A DNA stretch of 64,000 bases from Alterisphingorhabdus sp051668705 (GTDB taxonomy: Bacteria; Pseudomonadota; Alphaproteobacteria; Sphingomonadales; Sphingomonadaceae), in contig NZ_CP196351.1 in assembly GCF_051668705.1 (NCBI RefSeq), positions 2,108,001 through 2,172,000 on the forward strand, given 5' to 3'. The position numbers were made by a program, and so were the translations under genes. Positions within the stretch are counted from its first letter, which is position 1, and each line of letters opens with the position of its first letter. Below, one piece after another: positions 25,241 to 33,698 of the stretch. Under the pieces are notes generated by a model that saw only the letters and a program-made list of their open reading frames with translations, was not told where the DNA came from and did not search any database.

Positions 25241-26753
25241 TGCGAAAATCCTGATTGTTGAAGACATATTGTCTCTCTCACTGGCGTATAAGGTCTTGCT
25301 GGAAGCAGCAGACTTCGTGGTGGAGACAGTTCCTACACTGGAAGAAGCGACACAAGCCATAGCATCAACACAGCATGGCTTTGCCGCCATTTTGCTCGAT
25401 CTTAATCTACCGGACGGTGATGGTCTGGATTGGCTAAAGCGCAATGACCATATTTTGAAGGAATGTGCCGTTATTATCGCTACCGCGGACAGCTCGCTAA
25501 ACCGTGCCATCGATGCCATGCGCCTGGGTGCTTATGACTTCATGGTCAAACCCATTTCGCACAAAAGACTGGTCGCCTCTTTCAAAAGCGCCTTTGAAAC
25601 CCGCTTGGAAGAGCCGGTCATCGACCCAATGGCACCAACTGCCAACACGCAGGCAGAGGGCTTTCAGGGCTTTCTTGGTGAAAGCGCGGTCATGCAGGAT
25701 GTTTATCAGCAGATTGCCAATGTCGCCAATTCCAAAGCAACGATCTTTATCACTGGCGAAAGCGGCACGGGTAAAGAGGTTTGCGCAGAAGCCATTCATA
25801 AATCGGGTGGCCGTGCAAAGCGCCCCTTCATCGCCATTAACTGCGGCGCGATACCTGAAAATTTGCTCGAATCTGAACTGTTCGGCCATTTGAAAGGCGC
25901 CTTTACCGGTGCCCTTTCAGACAAGGTCGGCGCCGTTCAAGCAGCACAAGGCGGCACATTGTTCCTTGATGAGATTTGCGAGATGGAGCTGAAGCTGCAA
26001 GTCAAATTGCTTCGCTTCCTGCAAACCGACACCATTCAGCGCGTTGGCTCAACCAAGACCGAGGATGTTGACGTGCGCATAGTCTGCGCCACCAACCGCA
26101 ACCCGCAAACCGAAGTGGCCGCCGGACGTTTTCGCGAAGACCTGTTTTACCGGCTGGCAGTTGTGCCGATGCATCTGCCACCGCTGCGCGCACGTGGGAA
26201 TGATATTATTCATTTGGCCAATGCTTTTCTCACCCGCTTTGCGCAGGAAGAAGGCAAGAATTTTGAACCCGTTTCCCCCGCATTGGCGCAGACACTCAGC
26301 GCGCATTTATGGCCGGGCAATGTTCGCGAGCTGCAAAATCTGATGCGCCGTGCAGCGGTTATGTACCCCGGCCCCAATCTGGATATGACATTGGTTTCAG
26401 AACTGTCCATGGCTCAACCAGTCCTGCAACAGGACATCGCGCCACATGGCGATAATGGCATGCCCGCGCAGAATAATGCCGGGACATATTTTGATGCCCA
26501 TGCCGCGCCGGATGCACAGCCTGTAATGGCTTCAGCGCAGCCTATGGCCAGTTTACCGGGTCAGAATCTTGCGCAATTTGATGGCATGACCATGGACCAG
26601 ATCGAAAATCTGATTATCGAATATTTTATTGAAAAGCATGGTGGCAGCGTGCCCAATGCGGCGCGCAAATTGGGCCTTAGCCCCTCCACCATCTATCGCA
26701 AGCGCGAGCGTTGGCAGGAGCAAAATCAGGAAGCAGCAGCCGCAGCCGAATAA
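25233..26753 (+). CDS. NtrC-family sigma54-dependent response regulator
   Basis: This 506-residue regulator has REC (about 1-120, phosphoacceptor D56 in LLDLNLPDGDG), a sigma54-interacting AAA+ domain (about 145-380) with Walker A GESGTGKEV, sigma54-contact loop GAFTGA and Walker B GGTLFLDEI, then a low-complexity linker and a Fis-type helix-turn-helix (NAARKLGLSPSTIYRKRERW). I chose the GTG at 25233 because GGAG lies seven bases upstream and the product starts MNNAKILIVED; an in-frame ATG at 25185 would add 16 unneeded residues. Four -24/-12-like promoters and many shared palindromes in the exopolysaccharide locus are its likely targets. Confidence 0.92.
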   Translation: MNNAKILIVEDILSLSLAYKVLLEAADFVVETVPTLEEATQAIASTQHGFAAILLDLNLPDGDGLDWLKRNDHILKECAVIIATADSSLNRAIDAMRLGAYDFMVKPISHKRLVASFKSAFETRLEEPVIDPMAPTANTQAEGFQGFLGESAVMQDVYQQIANVANSKATIFITGESGTGKEVCAEAIHKSGGRAKRPFIAINCGAIPENLLESELFGHLKGAFTGALSDKVGAVQAAQGGTLFLDEICEMELKLQVKLLRFLQTDTIQRVGSTKTEDVDVRIVCATNRNPQTEVAAGRFREDLFYRLAVVPMHLPPLRARGNDIIHLANAFLTRFAQEEGKNFEPVSPALAQTLSAHLWPGNVRELQNLMRRAAVMYPGPNLDMTLVSELSMAQPVLQQDIAPHGDNGMPAQNNAGTYFDAHAAPDAQPVMASAQPMASLPGQNLAQFDGMTMDQIENLIIEYFIEKHGGSVPNAARKLGLSPSTIYRKRERWQEQNQEAAAAAE

Positions 26754-26762
26754 GGCCTCGCC

Positions 26763-27605
26763 TCACTCTTTTGCGGTTTTGCGATCGTCAATAATGTTCA
26801 TTGTTGCAACACCGCTATTGCCCAGCTCTACACTGGCAAAGGGCCCGCCATGGCACAAATTGCCGGGATCAGCCGGATCCAGCACACCTGCCTCTGCATA
26901 AATCTTCTCTGCAAATTGCTCCGCATTGTCTTTCGGCCGATAGCCCAGATGCCGCGCACCGCTATTATCAACCGGTGCACGGTCATTATTAGACACGCCA
27001 TAAATCACTGAAAAGCCAACCACTGGGGTTGTGACTGCTTGCTCGACCAAATGCACCAGATCGTCATAGCTGAGCCATGAACCGACAGCACGCGCATTGG
27101 TAACTTGCGCGCAGGATAATATGCGCAGGCATACCGCTTCTAATTTGCGTTTATCCCAATACATGCGGGCCAAATCCTCAGCAAAGCACTTGGCTAACCC
27201 ATAATAGGTATCAGGCCGATGCGGCGCATCTATGCCTATGGCCTCGGTCTTTTCATGCATACCAACGGCATGAATAGAACTGGCATAGACCACGCGGCGC
27301 ACCTTATGCTGATATGCTGCTTCCCAAATATTATAGGCGCCAATGATATTTGGCCCCAAAATCTCGTTAAAAGGTGCTTCATCGGCAACCGCGCCAAAAT
27401 GCACCACCATATCCGCGCCCTTTAGCAATGCCGCAATGGCATCATAATCGGCCACATCGGCGGCGACATAGCTTTCACCTGCATAGAGTTTGCCAATATC
27501 CTCGGCCAGATCGGTGGACAGCAATTCATCCGCCATCTTGCTCAGCGGTTCACGCAAATATGATCCCAATCGCCCCGCCGCGCCTGTCAAAACAATCTTC
27601 TTCAT
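26763..27605 (-). CDS. udh: Uronate dehydrogenase
   Basis: This 280-residue extended SDR has the Rossmann motif TGAAGRLGSYL at the N-terminus and the catalytic region RPDTYYGLAKCFAEDLARMY (Tyr/Lys pair) near residue 130. The signatures SWLSYDDLVHLV and LGYRPKDNAEQFA are characteristic of uronate dehydrogenases, which oxidise galacturonate or glucuronate to the aldarolactone using NAD. It is convergent with the sigma54 activator gene (9-base gap) and not part of the alginate operon. No downstream galactarolactone or glucarate genes are visible nearby. A general sugar epimerase is the alternative. Confidence 0.8.
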   Translation of the reverse strand: MKKIVLTGAAGRLGSYLREPLSKMADELLSTDLAEDIGKLYAGESYVAADVADYDAIAALLKGADMVVHFGAVADEAPFNEILGPNIIGAYNIWEAAYQHKVRRVVYASSIHAVGMHEKTEAIGIDAPHRPDTYYGLAKCFAEDLARMYWDKRKLEAVCLRILSCAQVTNARAVGSWLSYDDLVHLVEQAVTTPVVGFSVIYGVSNNDRAPVDNSGARHLGYRPKDNAEQFAEKIYAEAGVLDPADPGNLCHGGPFASVELGNSGVATMNIIDDRKTAKE

Positions 27606-27792
27606 GGCCTTATCATCCTCATTTTACGCCTGCATCGTCACAATTTTCTCCGTTGATAGCAGGATTTGGGGGATAGCAAGCCACATTAGCTTGTAATGCT
27701 CAATATGCTTTCTGATATAGCCCATAATGAAGCGCAAAAGCGCCCCCTTTTCTTTTTCTGCATGACATGATGTGCATGCGCAGGAGACCAGA

Positions 27793-28752
27793 ATGTCTGA
27801 TACCACCATCAAAAAAGCCAAGCTGCTCATCGTCGGGTCCGGCCCAGCGGGCTATACCGCCGCCGTTTACGCCGCCCGCGCCAATCTGGACCCGGTTTTG
27901 GTTACTGGTCTGGAGGCTGGCGGACAGCTGACCACCACCACCGACGTCGATAACTGGCCCGGTGATAATGACGGTGTGCAAGGCCCGGAGTTGATGGACC
28001 GGATGCGCAAACATGCTGAGCGTTTTGAGACGGAGATTATCTCTGATCATATTCACAATGTCGATTTCTCTCAGCGGCCTTTCAAACTGACCGGTGATGC
28101 CGGGGAATATCACGCTGATGCGGTAGTTATCGCCACTGGTGCCAGCGCCAAATATCTGGGTCTGCCGTCGGAAGAGAAATTTATGGGCCGCGGCGTCTCT
28201 GCCTGTGCCACATGTGACGGTTTTTTCTATCGTAACAAGCCCGTTGCGGTAATTGGCGGCGGCAACACTGCGGTTGAGGAAGCGCTGTATCTGGCCAATA
28301 TCGCCAGCCATGTGACTTTGGTGCACCGGCGCGACAGCCTTAAGGCAGAGAAAATCCTGCAAAAGAAACTGTTTGAGCGGGAAAAAGAAGGCAAGGTCAC
28401 CATCCTGTGGGACCATAATCTTACGGAAGTTCTGGGCGATGATGCAGGGGTCACCAGCCTGAAACTGACCAGCACAAAAGATGATAGCCACCAGATTATT
28501 GATGTGCATGGCGTTTTCATTGCCATTGGCCACACCCCCAATACCGGCCTTTTTATCGATCAGTTGGATATGAAGGGTGGCTATATCACCGTCAAAGGCG
28601 GCGCAGAAGGCAATGCCACACAGACCAGCATTCCCGGCATCTATGCGTGCGGCGATGTGATGGACCATATCTATCGGCAAGCCATCACCTCAGCCGGCAC
28701 AGGCTGCATGGCCGCACTGGATGCTGAGAAATTCTTGGATGGCTTGGAGTAA
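27793..28752 (+). CDS. trxB: Thioredoxin reductase
   Basis: This 319-residue FAD/NADPH flavoprotein reduces thioredoxin. The FAD-binding GSGPAGYTAAVYAARA lies at about residues 15-30, the redox-active CATC at 138-141, the NADPH motif GGGNTAVEEA near 155, and the second FAD motif GIYACGDVMD near 280. The ATG at 27793 has AGGAGA at the right distance, so a start seven codons earlier is unlikely. It stands alone between the divergent uronate dehydrogenase gene and a hairpin repeat. Confidence 0.95.
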   Translation: MSDTTIKKAKLLIVGSGPAGYTAAVYAARANLDPVLVTGLEAGGQLTTTTDVDNWPGDNDGVQGPELMDRMRKHAERFETEIISDHIHNVDFSQRPFKLTGDAGEYHADAVVIATGASAKYLGLPSEEKFMGRGVSACATCDGFFYRNKPVAVIGGGNTAVEEALYLANIASHVTLVHRRDSLKAEKILQKKLFEREKEGKVTILWDHNLTEVLGDDAGVTSLKLTSTKDDSHQIIDVHGVFIAIGHTPNTGLFIDQLDMKGGYITVKGGAEGNATQTSIPGIYACGDVMDHIYRQAITSAGTGCMAALDAEKFLDGLE

Positions 28753-28780
28753 AGCTGCGCTCTAAGCAGACCGCATACCA

Positions 28781-28868
28781 ATCCGCTAGTGGTGAGCCTG
28801 TCGAACCACGTCTCTCAGCGTGGTGCGGGATTGAGAGATGCCCTTCGACAAGCTCAGTGTTAGCGGGT
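28781..28868. repeat. Imperfect inverted repeat, REP-like hairpin
   Basis: The arms at about 28781-28804 and 28844-28868 pair through CCGCTA and TGAGC(C/T)TGTCGAA, with an internal second hairpin (CTCTCA/TGAGAG). The core CTTCGACAAGCTCAG is a sequence I associate with dispersed repeats in sphingomonad genomes. It sits between convergent genes and may also act as a terminator. Confidence 0.7.
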
Positions 28869-28879
28869 CATTATCTTGT

Positions 28880-30604
28880 TCAAACCGCCTCGCCACGCGC
28901 TATCATATCCGCTACCTCGGTAATATCAGCATCGCTTAAACCATAATCATCCCGTGCGGCCTGTTCGGAGATATAACCGCGTGCCAGATCGCGTTTGACC
29001 AGTTGACTGTCGCGCTGCTTTGGGTTGCCATAGCCGCCGCCCCCCGGAAAGCCTAGGCGCACAATATACTCGGCGCCAACAGGTTGCTTGCCCTTGCCTT
29101 TTAACTTCGTACCATCGTCCAGCGCGATTGTTGTCGGTGCGCCATTACCGCCATTATGACGACCGCGCGCGGGGTGATCCACGCGGTCAAACATGGCGGA
29201 GAAATCGCATTCATGGCCCTGTGCTGGAGCGACATCCATATATTGCCCCAAACCGCCGCGATATTTGCCAGCGCCGCCGCTATCCATGCGCAATTCTTTA
29301 CGCCAGATAATCACTGGCCCGGCATGTTCGGTCGCCTCCACCGGCATGGTCATGACGCCAGAGGGGAATGCGGTGGCATTCATGCCGTCCAAAGTGGGGC
29401 GTGCCCCTGCTCCGCCGGAATTGAAGGTCAGCACTTCGGCGCGCCGCCCTGAATTATTGGGGCCTTGATTGGTTAGTGCTTGATCTTGTCTAGGGCGCAG
29501 CGATAGCTGGAAATTGCACAATGTACCGGCCCCTTCTGCTGGCACAGTGTCGGGCAAAATCTGGTCCAGAGCGCCATAAACCGTATCGGGCAGCATATGA
29601 CCAATCACGTGGCGCAGCGCCACAGGAGCAGGGTGCGGCGCGTTGACGATACTGCCTATCGGCGCAGTGATGACAAAGGGGGCAAGTGACGCCGCATTAT
29701 TGGGAATATCGGGCGCAATGGCGCATTTCAGCGCATAACAGGCATAGGCCTCTGTATAGACCATCGGCACATTTATGCCCTTAGCATCAACCGGCGACGA
29801 ACCGGCAAAGTCACAGAGTATTTGGTCTTTCTCAATCGCCACAGTCGCGCGCAGGGTGATGGGGCGATCATAGCCGTCAATCACCATCTCCCCGCTTGCC
29901 TTACCGGGCTTCAACGCATTGATCTTCGCCAGAGTGGCGCTGCGCGAATTGCTGAGGATGAAGGCGGAAATATCCTCCAGATCAGCCAGCGCAAATTCAT
30001 GCATCATTTCTATCAGCCTTTTATGACCAATCTCATTGCACGTTGCGAGCGCATAGATATCGCCCACCACCTGATCCGGCTCACGCACATTGGCGCGCAC
30101 CATGGCGACCAGCATCTGGTTAACCGCGCCCTTATCGGCAAATTTCATGATCGGGATGTAAAGCCCCTCCTCATAAACCGAATTGGCGTCAGCGGTAAAA
30201 CCTATGCCGCCAATATCAACCACGTGCGCAGTGCAGGCAAAAAAGCCAATTAACGTGCCGCTATGGAAGCTGGGCGAGACAATGGTGATATCATGCAGAT
30301 GTCCTGTCCCTTCCCATGGGTCATTGGTGATATAGACATCGCCTTCATGCATATTGTCATAGCCAATGCGGCGAATAAAATGCGCCACAGCGGCGGCCAT
30401 GGCATTGACATGGCCCGGCGTGCCGGTGACCGCCTGTGCCAGCATATTGCCCGCCCGGTCATAAACGCCGGCAGACAGATCGCCGGCCTCTCGCACCGAG
30501 GTGGAAAAGGCGGTGCGGATCAGCGCTTGGGCTTGTTCCTCAACAATAGAGATCAGCCGGTTCCACATAACCTGATGCTGCACGCTGCTGGCGGCTTTGT
30601 TCAT
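28880..30604 (-). CDS. Hydantoinase/oxoprolinase subunit B (HyuB-like)
   Basis: This 574-residue protein belongs to the HyuB family (N-methylhydantoinase B, or the C-terminal half of 5-oxoprolinase). Segments such as VYITNDPWEGTGHLHD near residue 88 and LGFPGGGGYGNP near 530 are typical. With the A subunit it would hydrolyse a cyclic amide such as 5-oxoproline, a hydantoin or a related lactam at the cost of ATP, or act as a carboxylase subunit; substrate cannot be read from sequence. Its start overlaps the HyuA stop by four bases, consistent with a two-subunit enzyme. Confidence 0.85.
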   Translation of the reverse strand: MNKAASSVQHQVMWNRLISIVEEQAQALIRTAFSTSVREAGDLSAGVYDRAGNMLAQAVTGTPGHVNAMAAAVAHFIRRIGYDNMHEGDVYITNDPWEGTGHLHDITIVSPSFHSGTLIGFFACTAHVVDIGGIGFTADANSVYEEGLYIPIMKFADKGAVNQMLVAMVRANVREPDQVVGDIYALATCNEIGHKRLIEMMHEFALADLEDISAFILSNSRSATLAKINALKPGKASGEMVIDGYDRPITLRATVAIEKDQILCDFAGSSPVDAKGINVPMVYTEAYACYALKCAIAPDIPNNAASLAPFVITAPIGSIVNAPHPAPVALRHVIGHMLPDTVYGALDQILPDTVPAEGAGTLCNFQLSLRPRQDQALTNQGPNNSGRRAEVLTFNSGGAGARPTLDGMNATAFPSGVMTMPVEATEHAGPVIIWRKELRMDSGGAGKYRGGLGQYMDVAPAQGHECDFSAMFDRVDHPARGRHNGGNGAPTTIALDDGTKLKGKGKQPVGAEYIVRLGFPGGGGYGNPKQRDSQLVKRDLARGYISEQAARDDYGLSDADITEVADMIARGEAV

Positions 30605-32733
30605 GCGCCCTCTCCTTTTCTTGTCACCGCGATACAGCCATCGACCAGACAGATGGCGCTGCGGCTAGCAGGCACGATGATCGTCGTTTCATCTTCCACG
30701 ATGATGGCTGGGCCGTCTAAAATCTGCCCCGCAGTCAGATCAGCGCGTGGGTAGATTTTCGCTTGGGTCGCTTCGCCCAATCCGGCATCAAACAACGCTC
30801 GCTCGCCCGATGCTTTGGCCTGTGTCTGGTCGCCCAATGCATACAGCGTATCACTCGCCATTTTCGGCGTTTGCGCATTAACCGACCAGATGGTGATTTC
30901 CACGTCCATGCCATCTACCGGGCGCCCAAACAGATTGGCATATTGCGCCTCAAAAGCGGCTTTATACGCATCAGCACATGGCGCAGAAATCTGCGTGGGC
31001 GACAGCGGCACCGGTATCTCCCACCCCTGACCGACATAGCGCATATAGGCGCGGCAATGGCTGATAATATCGGCATGTTCATCGCAGGACCGAACAAAGG
31101 CGCGTGCTTCTTCTTCCAGAGCGGCAAAGAGGCTTTTTACGCTTTCGCCATCAAAATCACTCAGCCGCATATAGACGCTGCGCGTTGCCTCAAAACCAAA
31201 GGGCGCGCGCAAGAAACCGACCGCAGAGCCAACCCCGGCAGATGGCGGAATGATAAGCCGCTCAACGCCCAGCTTTTCGCATAATCGCCCGGCATGCAGC
31301 GGCGCCGCACCGCCAAAAGCAATCATAGTATAATCGGCCAGATCTTCGCCATTTTCCACCGCATGAACCCGCGCAGCATTGGCCATATTCTCGTCCACCA
31401 TTTCCGCCACGCCAAAGGCCGCCATTTGCGCATCTATGTTCAGCGGTCCGCCTATATGCGTGTTCAGCGCATCAGATGCTGTTTGCGTTTGCAGGGCAAA
31501 GCTGCCCCCGGCAAAATTGTCCGGGTCCAGCTTACCCATGACCAGATCGGCATCTGTTACCGCCGGACGCACACCGCCGCGGCCATAGCATGCAGGGCCA
31601 GGCTCTGATCCAGCAGATTCCGGGCCGACCCGTATCTGGTTCATTGCATCAACATAGGCCAGCGAGCCGCCGCCCGCGCCAATTTCCACCATATCGATAA
31701 CCGGTATCGAAATCGGCATGCCAGAGCCTTTTTTGAAGCGATAACTGCGCGCCACTTCAAACACGCGCGCGGTTTTGGGTTGCCCATCGCGGATAAGGCA
31801 TATCTTTGCCGTGGTGCCGCCCATATCAAAGCTCAGCACTTTATCGAGACCATGGCGCGAAGCTATATCTGCCGCAAAAATCGCGCCGCCAGCCGGTCCG
31901 GATTCGACCAGCCGCACAGGAAAATCTGCTGCATCTTCTAGCGATATGATCCCGCCGCCGCTGTGCATCAAAAAGATGGTGCCGGTCATGCCGTTCTCAG
32001 CAAAACGGTCTTTCAGACGTCCCAAATAGCTTTTCATCTGCGGCTTGATATAGGCGTTGGCGACCGTGGTATTAAACCGCTCATATTCGCGCATTTGCGG
32101 GCTGACTTCGCTGGACAGCGAAAGCATGACGCCCGGCATTTTCTGCGCCAATATATCGGCAATCATGCGTTCATGAACAGGATTGGCATAGCCGTGGATC
32201 AGGCCGATAGCGATGCTTTCATAGCCCGCTTTAACGAGCTGATCGGCCAGCACCTCCACCTCTGCCGGATCGAGCGGTAGCAATATTTGCCCATGCGCAT
32301 CCACGCGTTCGGCCAGCGTGTAACGTTGTTGACGCGGCAAAAGCGGCTCGGGCAGCACAAGGTTGAGATCATATTGCTCAAAACGCGATTCCGTGCGCAT
32401 TTCAATAACATCACGAAAACCCTGTGTGGTGATAAGCGCCGTCTTTGCCCCGCGCCGTTCGATCAGTGCGTTGGTCGCCAAAGTGGTGCCGTGAATGACC
32501 TGATCAATGGCATCAGGCGCGCAACCCGCTGCTTTGCACACCTGCATCATACCCGCCAAAATGGCATCCTCTGGCGCGCCATAGCTGGTCAGCACTTTGG
32601 TAGAAAACTGGCTAGCCGTTCCTGTTCGCCCTGTTTCCAGCACAATATCGGTAAATGTACCACCAATATCAACACCCATGCGGATGCGCGGCTTGTAAGA
32701 ATTTTCGGATTGGGAAGTATTTTCGCTCGTCAT
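30601..32733 (-). CDS. Hydantoinase/oxoprolinase subunit A (HyuA-like)
   Basis: This 710-residue ATP-dependent subunit has an ASKHA-type fold. RMGVDIGGTFTDIV at about residues 17-30 is the phosphate-binding N-terminal motif, LSFDMGGTTAKICLI near 300 the second phosphate motif, and IAFGGAAPLHAG near 465 the adenosine-side motif. It pairs with the HyuB-like subunit encoded immediately downstream. Together they could recycle 5-oxoproline, degrade hydantoins, or carboxylate ketones as the related acetone/acetophenone carboxylases do. No transporter or regulator that would narrow the substrate is adjacent. Confidence 0.87.
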   Translation of the reverse strand: MTSENTSQSENSYKPRIRMGVDIGGTFTDIVLETGRTGTASQFSTKVLTSYGAPEDAILAGMMQVCKAAGCAPDAIDQVIHGTTLATNALIERRGAKTALITTQGFRDVIEMRTESRFEQYDLNLVLPEPLLPRQQRYTLAERVDAHGQILLPLDPAEVEVLADQLVKAGYESIAIGLIHGYANPVHERMIADILAQKMPGVMLSLSSEVSPQMREYERFNTTVANAYIKPQMKSYLGRLKDRFAENGMTGTIFLMHSGGGIISLEDAADFPVRLVESGPAGGAIFAADIASRHGLDKVLSFDMGGTTAKICLIRDGQPKTARVFEVARSYRFKKGSGMPISIPVIDMVEIGAGGGSLAYVDAMNQIRVGPESAGSEPGPACYGRGGVRPAVTDADLVMGKLDPDNFAGGSFALQTQTASDALNTHIGGPLNIDAQMAAFGVAEMVDENMANAARVHAVENGEDLADYTMIAFGGAAPLHAGRLCEKLGVERLIIPPSAGVGSAVGFLRAPFGFEATRSVYMRLSDFDGESVKSLFAALEEEARAFVRSCDEHADIISHCRAYMRYVGQGWEIPVPLSPTQISAPCADAYKAAFEAQYANLFGRPVDGMDVEITIWSVNAQTPKMASDTLYALGDQTQAKASGERALFDAGLGEATQAKIYPRADLTAGQILDGPAIIVEDETTIIVPASRSAICLVDGCIAVTRKGEGA

Positions 32734-32867
32734 GGCTGAGTGCTAAGTCAGACCGTCGGCAATGCCAAGTTATTTGCTTGCTTTTTCCAAAGTTAAGCGC
32801 AAACTTTGGCCATTGAAAAACAAAAATAATCAGCCGCATTTCGCGACTGATATAAGGGGGACGCACA

Positions 32868-33269
32868 ATGATAATCCTGACACGTATATTGGTCGCAGCT
32901 GTCGGCTTGCTCTTTGCCTTTATGGCGGCAGGGTTTTTGTTAAGCACTGAGACAGAGGCGAGCAAAATCGGCCTGACCACCTTAAGTGCGCAAGGTTTTG
33001 CCACTGTCAGGGCAGATATTGGCGGGTTTTTCGCCTTTTGTGCGGGCCTGTCGCTTTATGGCGCAGCCACAAAAAGCATCAGAGTGCTATGGCCTGTTGC
33101 CTTGCTGGTCACGCTCGCTTTGGCAGGGCGGTTGCTTAGTCTGGTGCTGACAGGGCCAGGGGACATGTTTCATGTGCCGATCATTGCCGAAGTCATTATC
33201 ATCGTCATCCTGTTATGGGCGCACAAAACATGGTCCGCCTCGGCACCGAAATTTGGAATTTCACGATGA
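32868..33269 (+). CDS. Small membrane protein, DUF4345-like
   Basis: This 133-residue protein has about four predicted membrane helices (near 3-22, 45-65, 70-92, 100-125). The segment SAQGFATVRADIGGFFAFCAG is typical of DUF4345-type proteins, whose function is unknown. Its stop overlaps the start of the DUF1330 gene as ATGA, so the two are probably translated together. A GGGGG-containing leader lies seven bases before the ATG. Confidence 0.65.
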   Translation: MIILTRILVAAVGLLFAFMAAGFLLSTETEASKIGLTTLSAQGFATVRADIGGFFAFCAGLSLYGAATKSIRVLWPVALLVTLALAGRLLSLVLTGPGDMFHVPIIAEVIIIVILLWAHKTWSASAPKFGISR

Positions 33270-33670
33270 AGGTCGTCAACCAGTCAGCGCCTACGCCAGA
33301 GCGTTTTCAAGAGTTTTTTGGCGCAGAAGACACTGGCCCTTTCATGATGGTCAATCTCCTGAAATTCCGCGAAAAGGCGGAATATGCAGATGGGCGTGAT
33401 AGCGATCTGACCGGGCGCGAGGCCTTTGCTCTATATGGGGCAGAAGTGGGCAAGCTCATCCTTAAAGCTGGCGGTACACCGGGCTTTGCTGGCCCTGTCA
33501 CTGGCCTTATGCTGGGCGAAGTAGAGGAATTGTGGGACATGGTCGCGCTGGTGCAATATCCATCACTGGATGCATTCAAGCAAATGATCACATCGCCCGA
33601 ATATCAGATTATTGCGCAGCACCGTGAAGCCGGTTTGGCGGGGCAATTAAACATCAAAGCCAAAGCCTGA
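33266..33670 (+). CDS. DUF1330 family protein
   Basis: This soluble protein of about 134 residues is related to the DUF1330 dimeric alpha/beta-barrel proteins. Segments GPFMMVNLLKFRE near residue 25, LYGAEVGKLILKAGG near 60 and VQYPSLDAFKQMITSPEY near 98 fit this fold; no enzymatic role is established. I chose the ATG at 33266, which overlaps the upstream stop as ATGA and gives the normal family length; a longer frame starting at 33215 would run inside the previous gene. Confidence 0.75.
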   Translation: MKVVNQSAPTPERFQEFFGAEDTGPFMMVNLLKFREKAEYADGRDSDLTGREAFALYGAEVGKLILKAGGTPGFAGPVTGLMLGEVEELWDMVALVQYPSLDAFKQMITSPEYQIIAQHREAGLAGQLNIKAKA

Positions 33671-33698
33671 TAGCACCCCGCCAAAGCAGTTCGTATAT

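Noticed and set aside
26763..27605. Uronate dehydrogenase as part of the alginate operon
   Set aside because: It is 16 kb away, unlinked, and acts on glucuronate or galacturonate rather than on DEH or KDG.
27700..28680. A 326-codon open frame on the strand opposite thioredoxin reductase
   Set aside because: It mirrors a well-supported gene, lacks a recognisable domain and arises from codon bias of the true gene.
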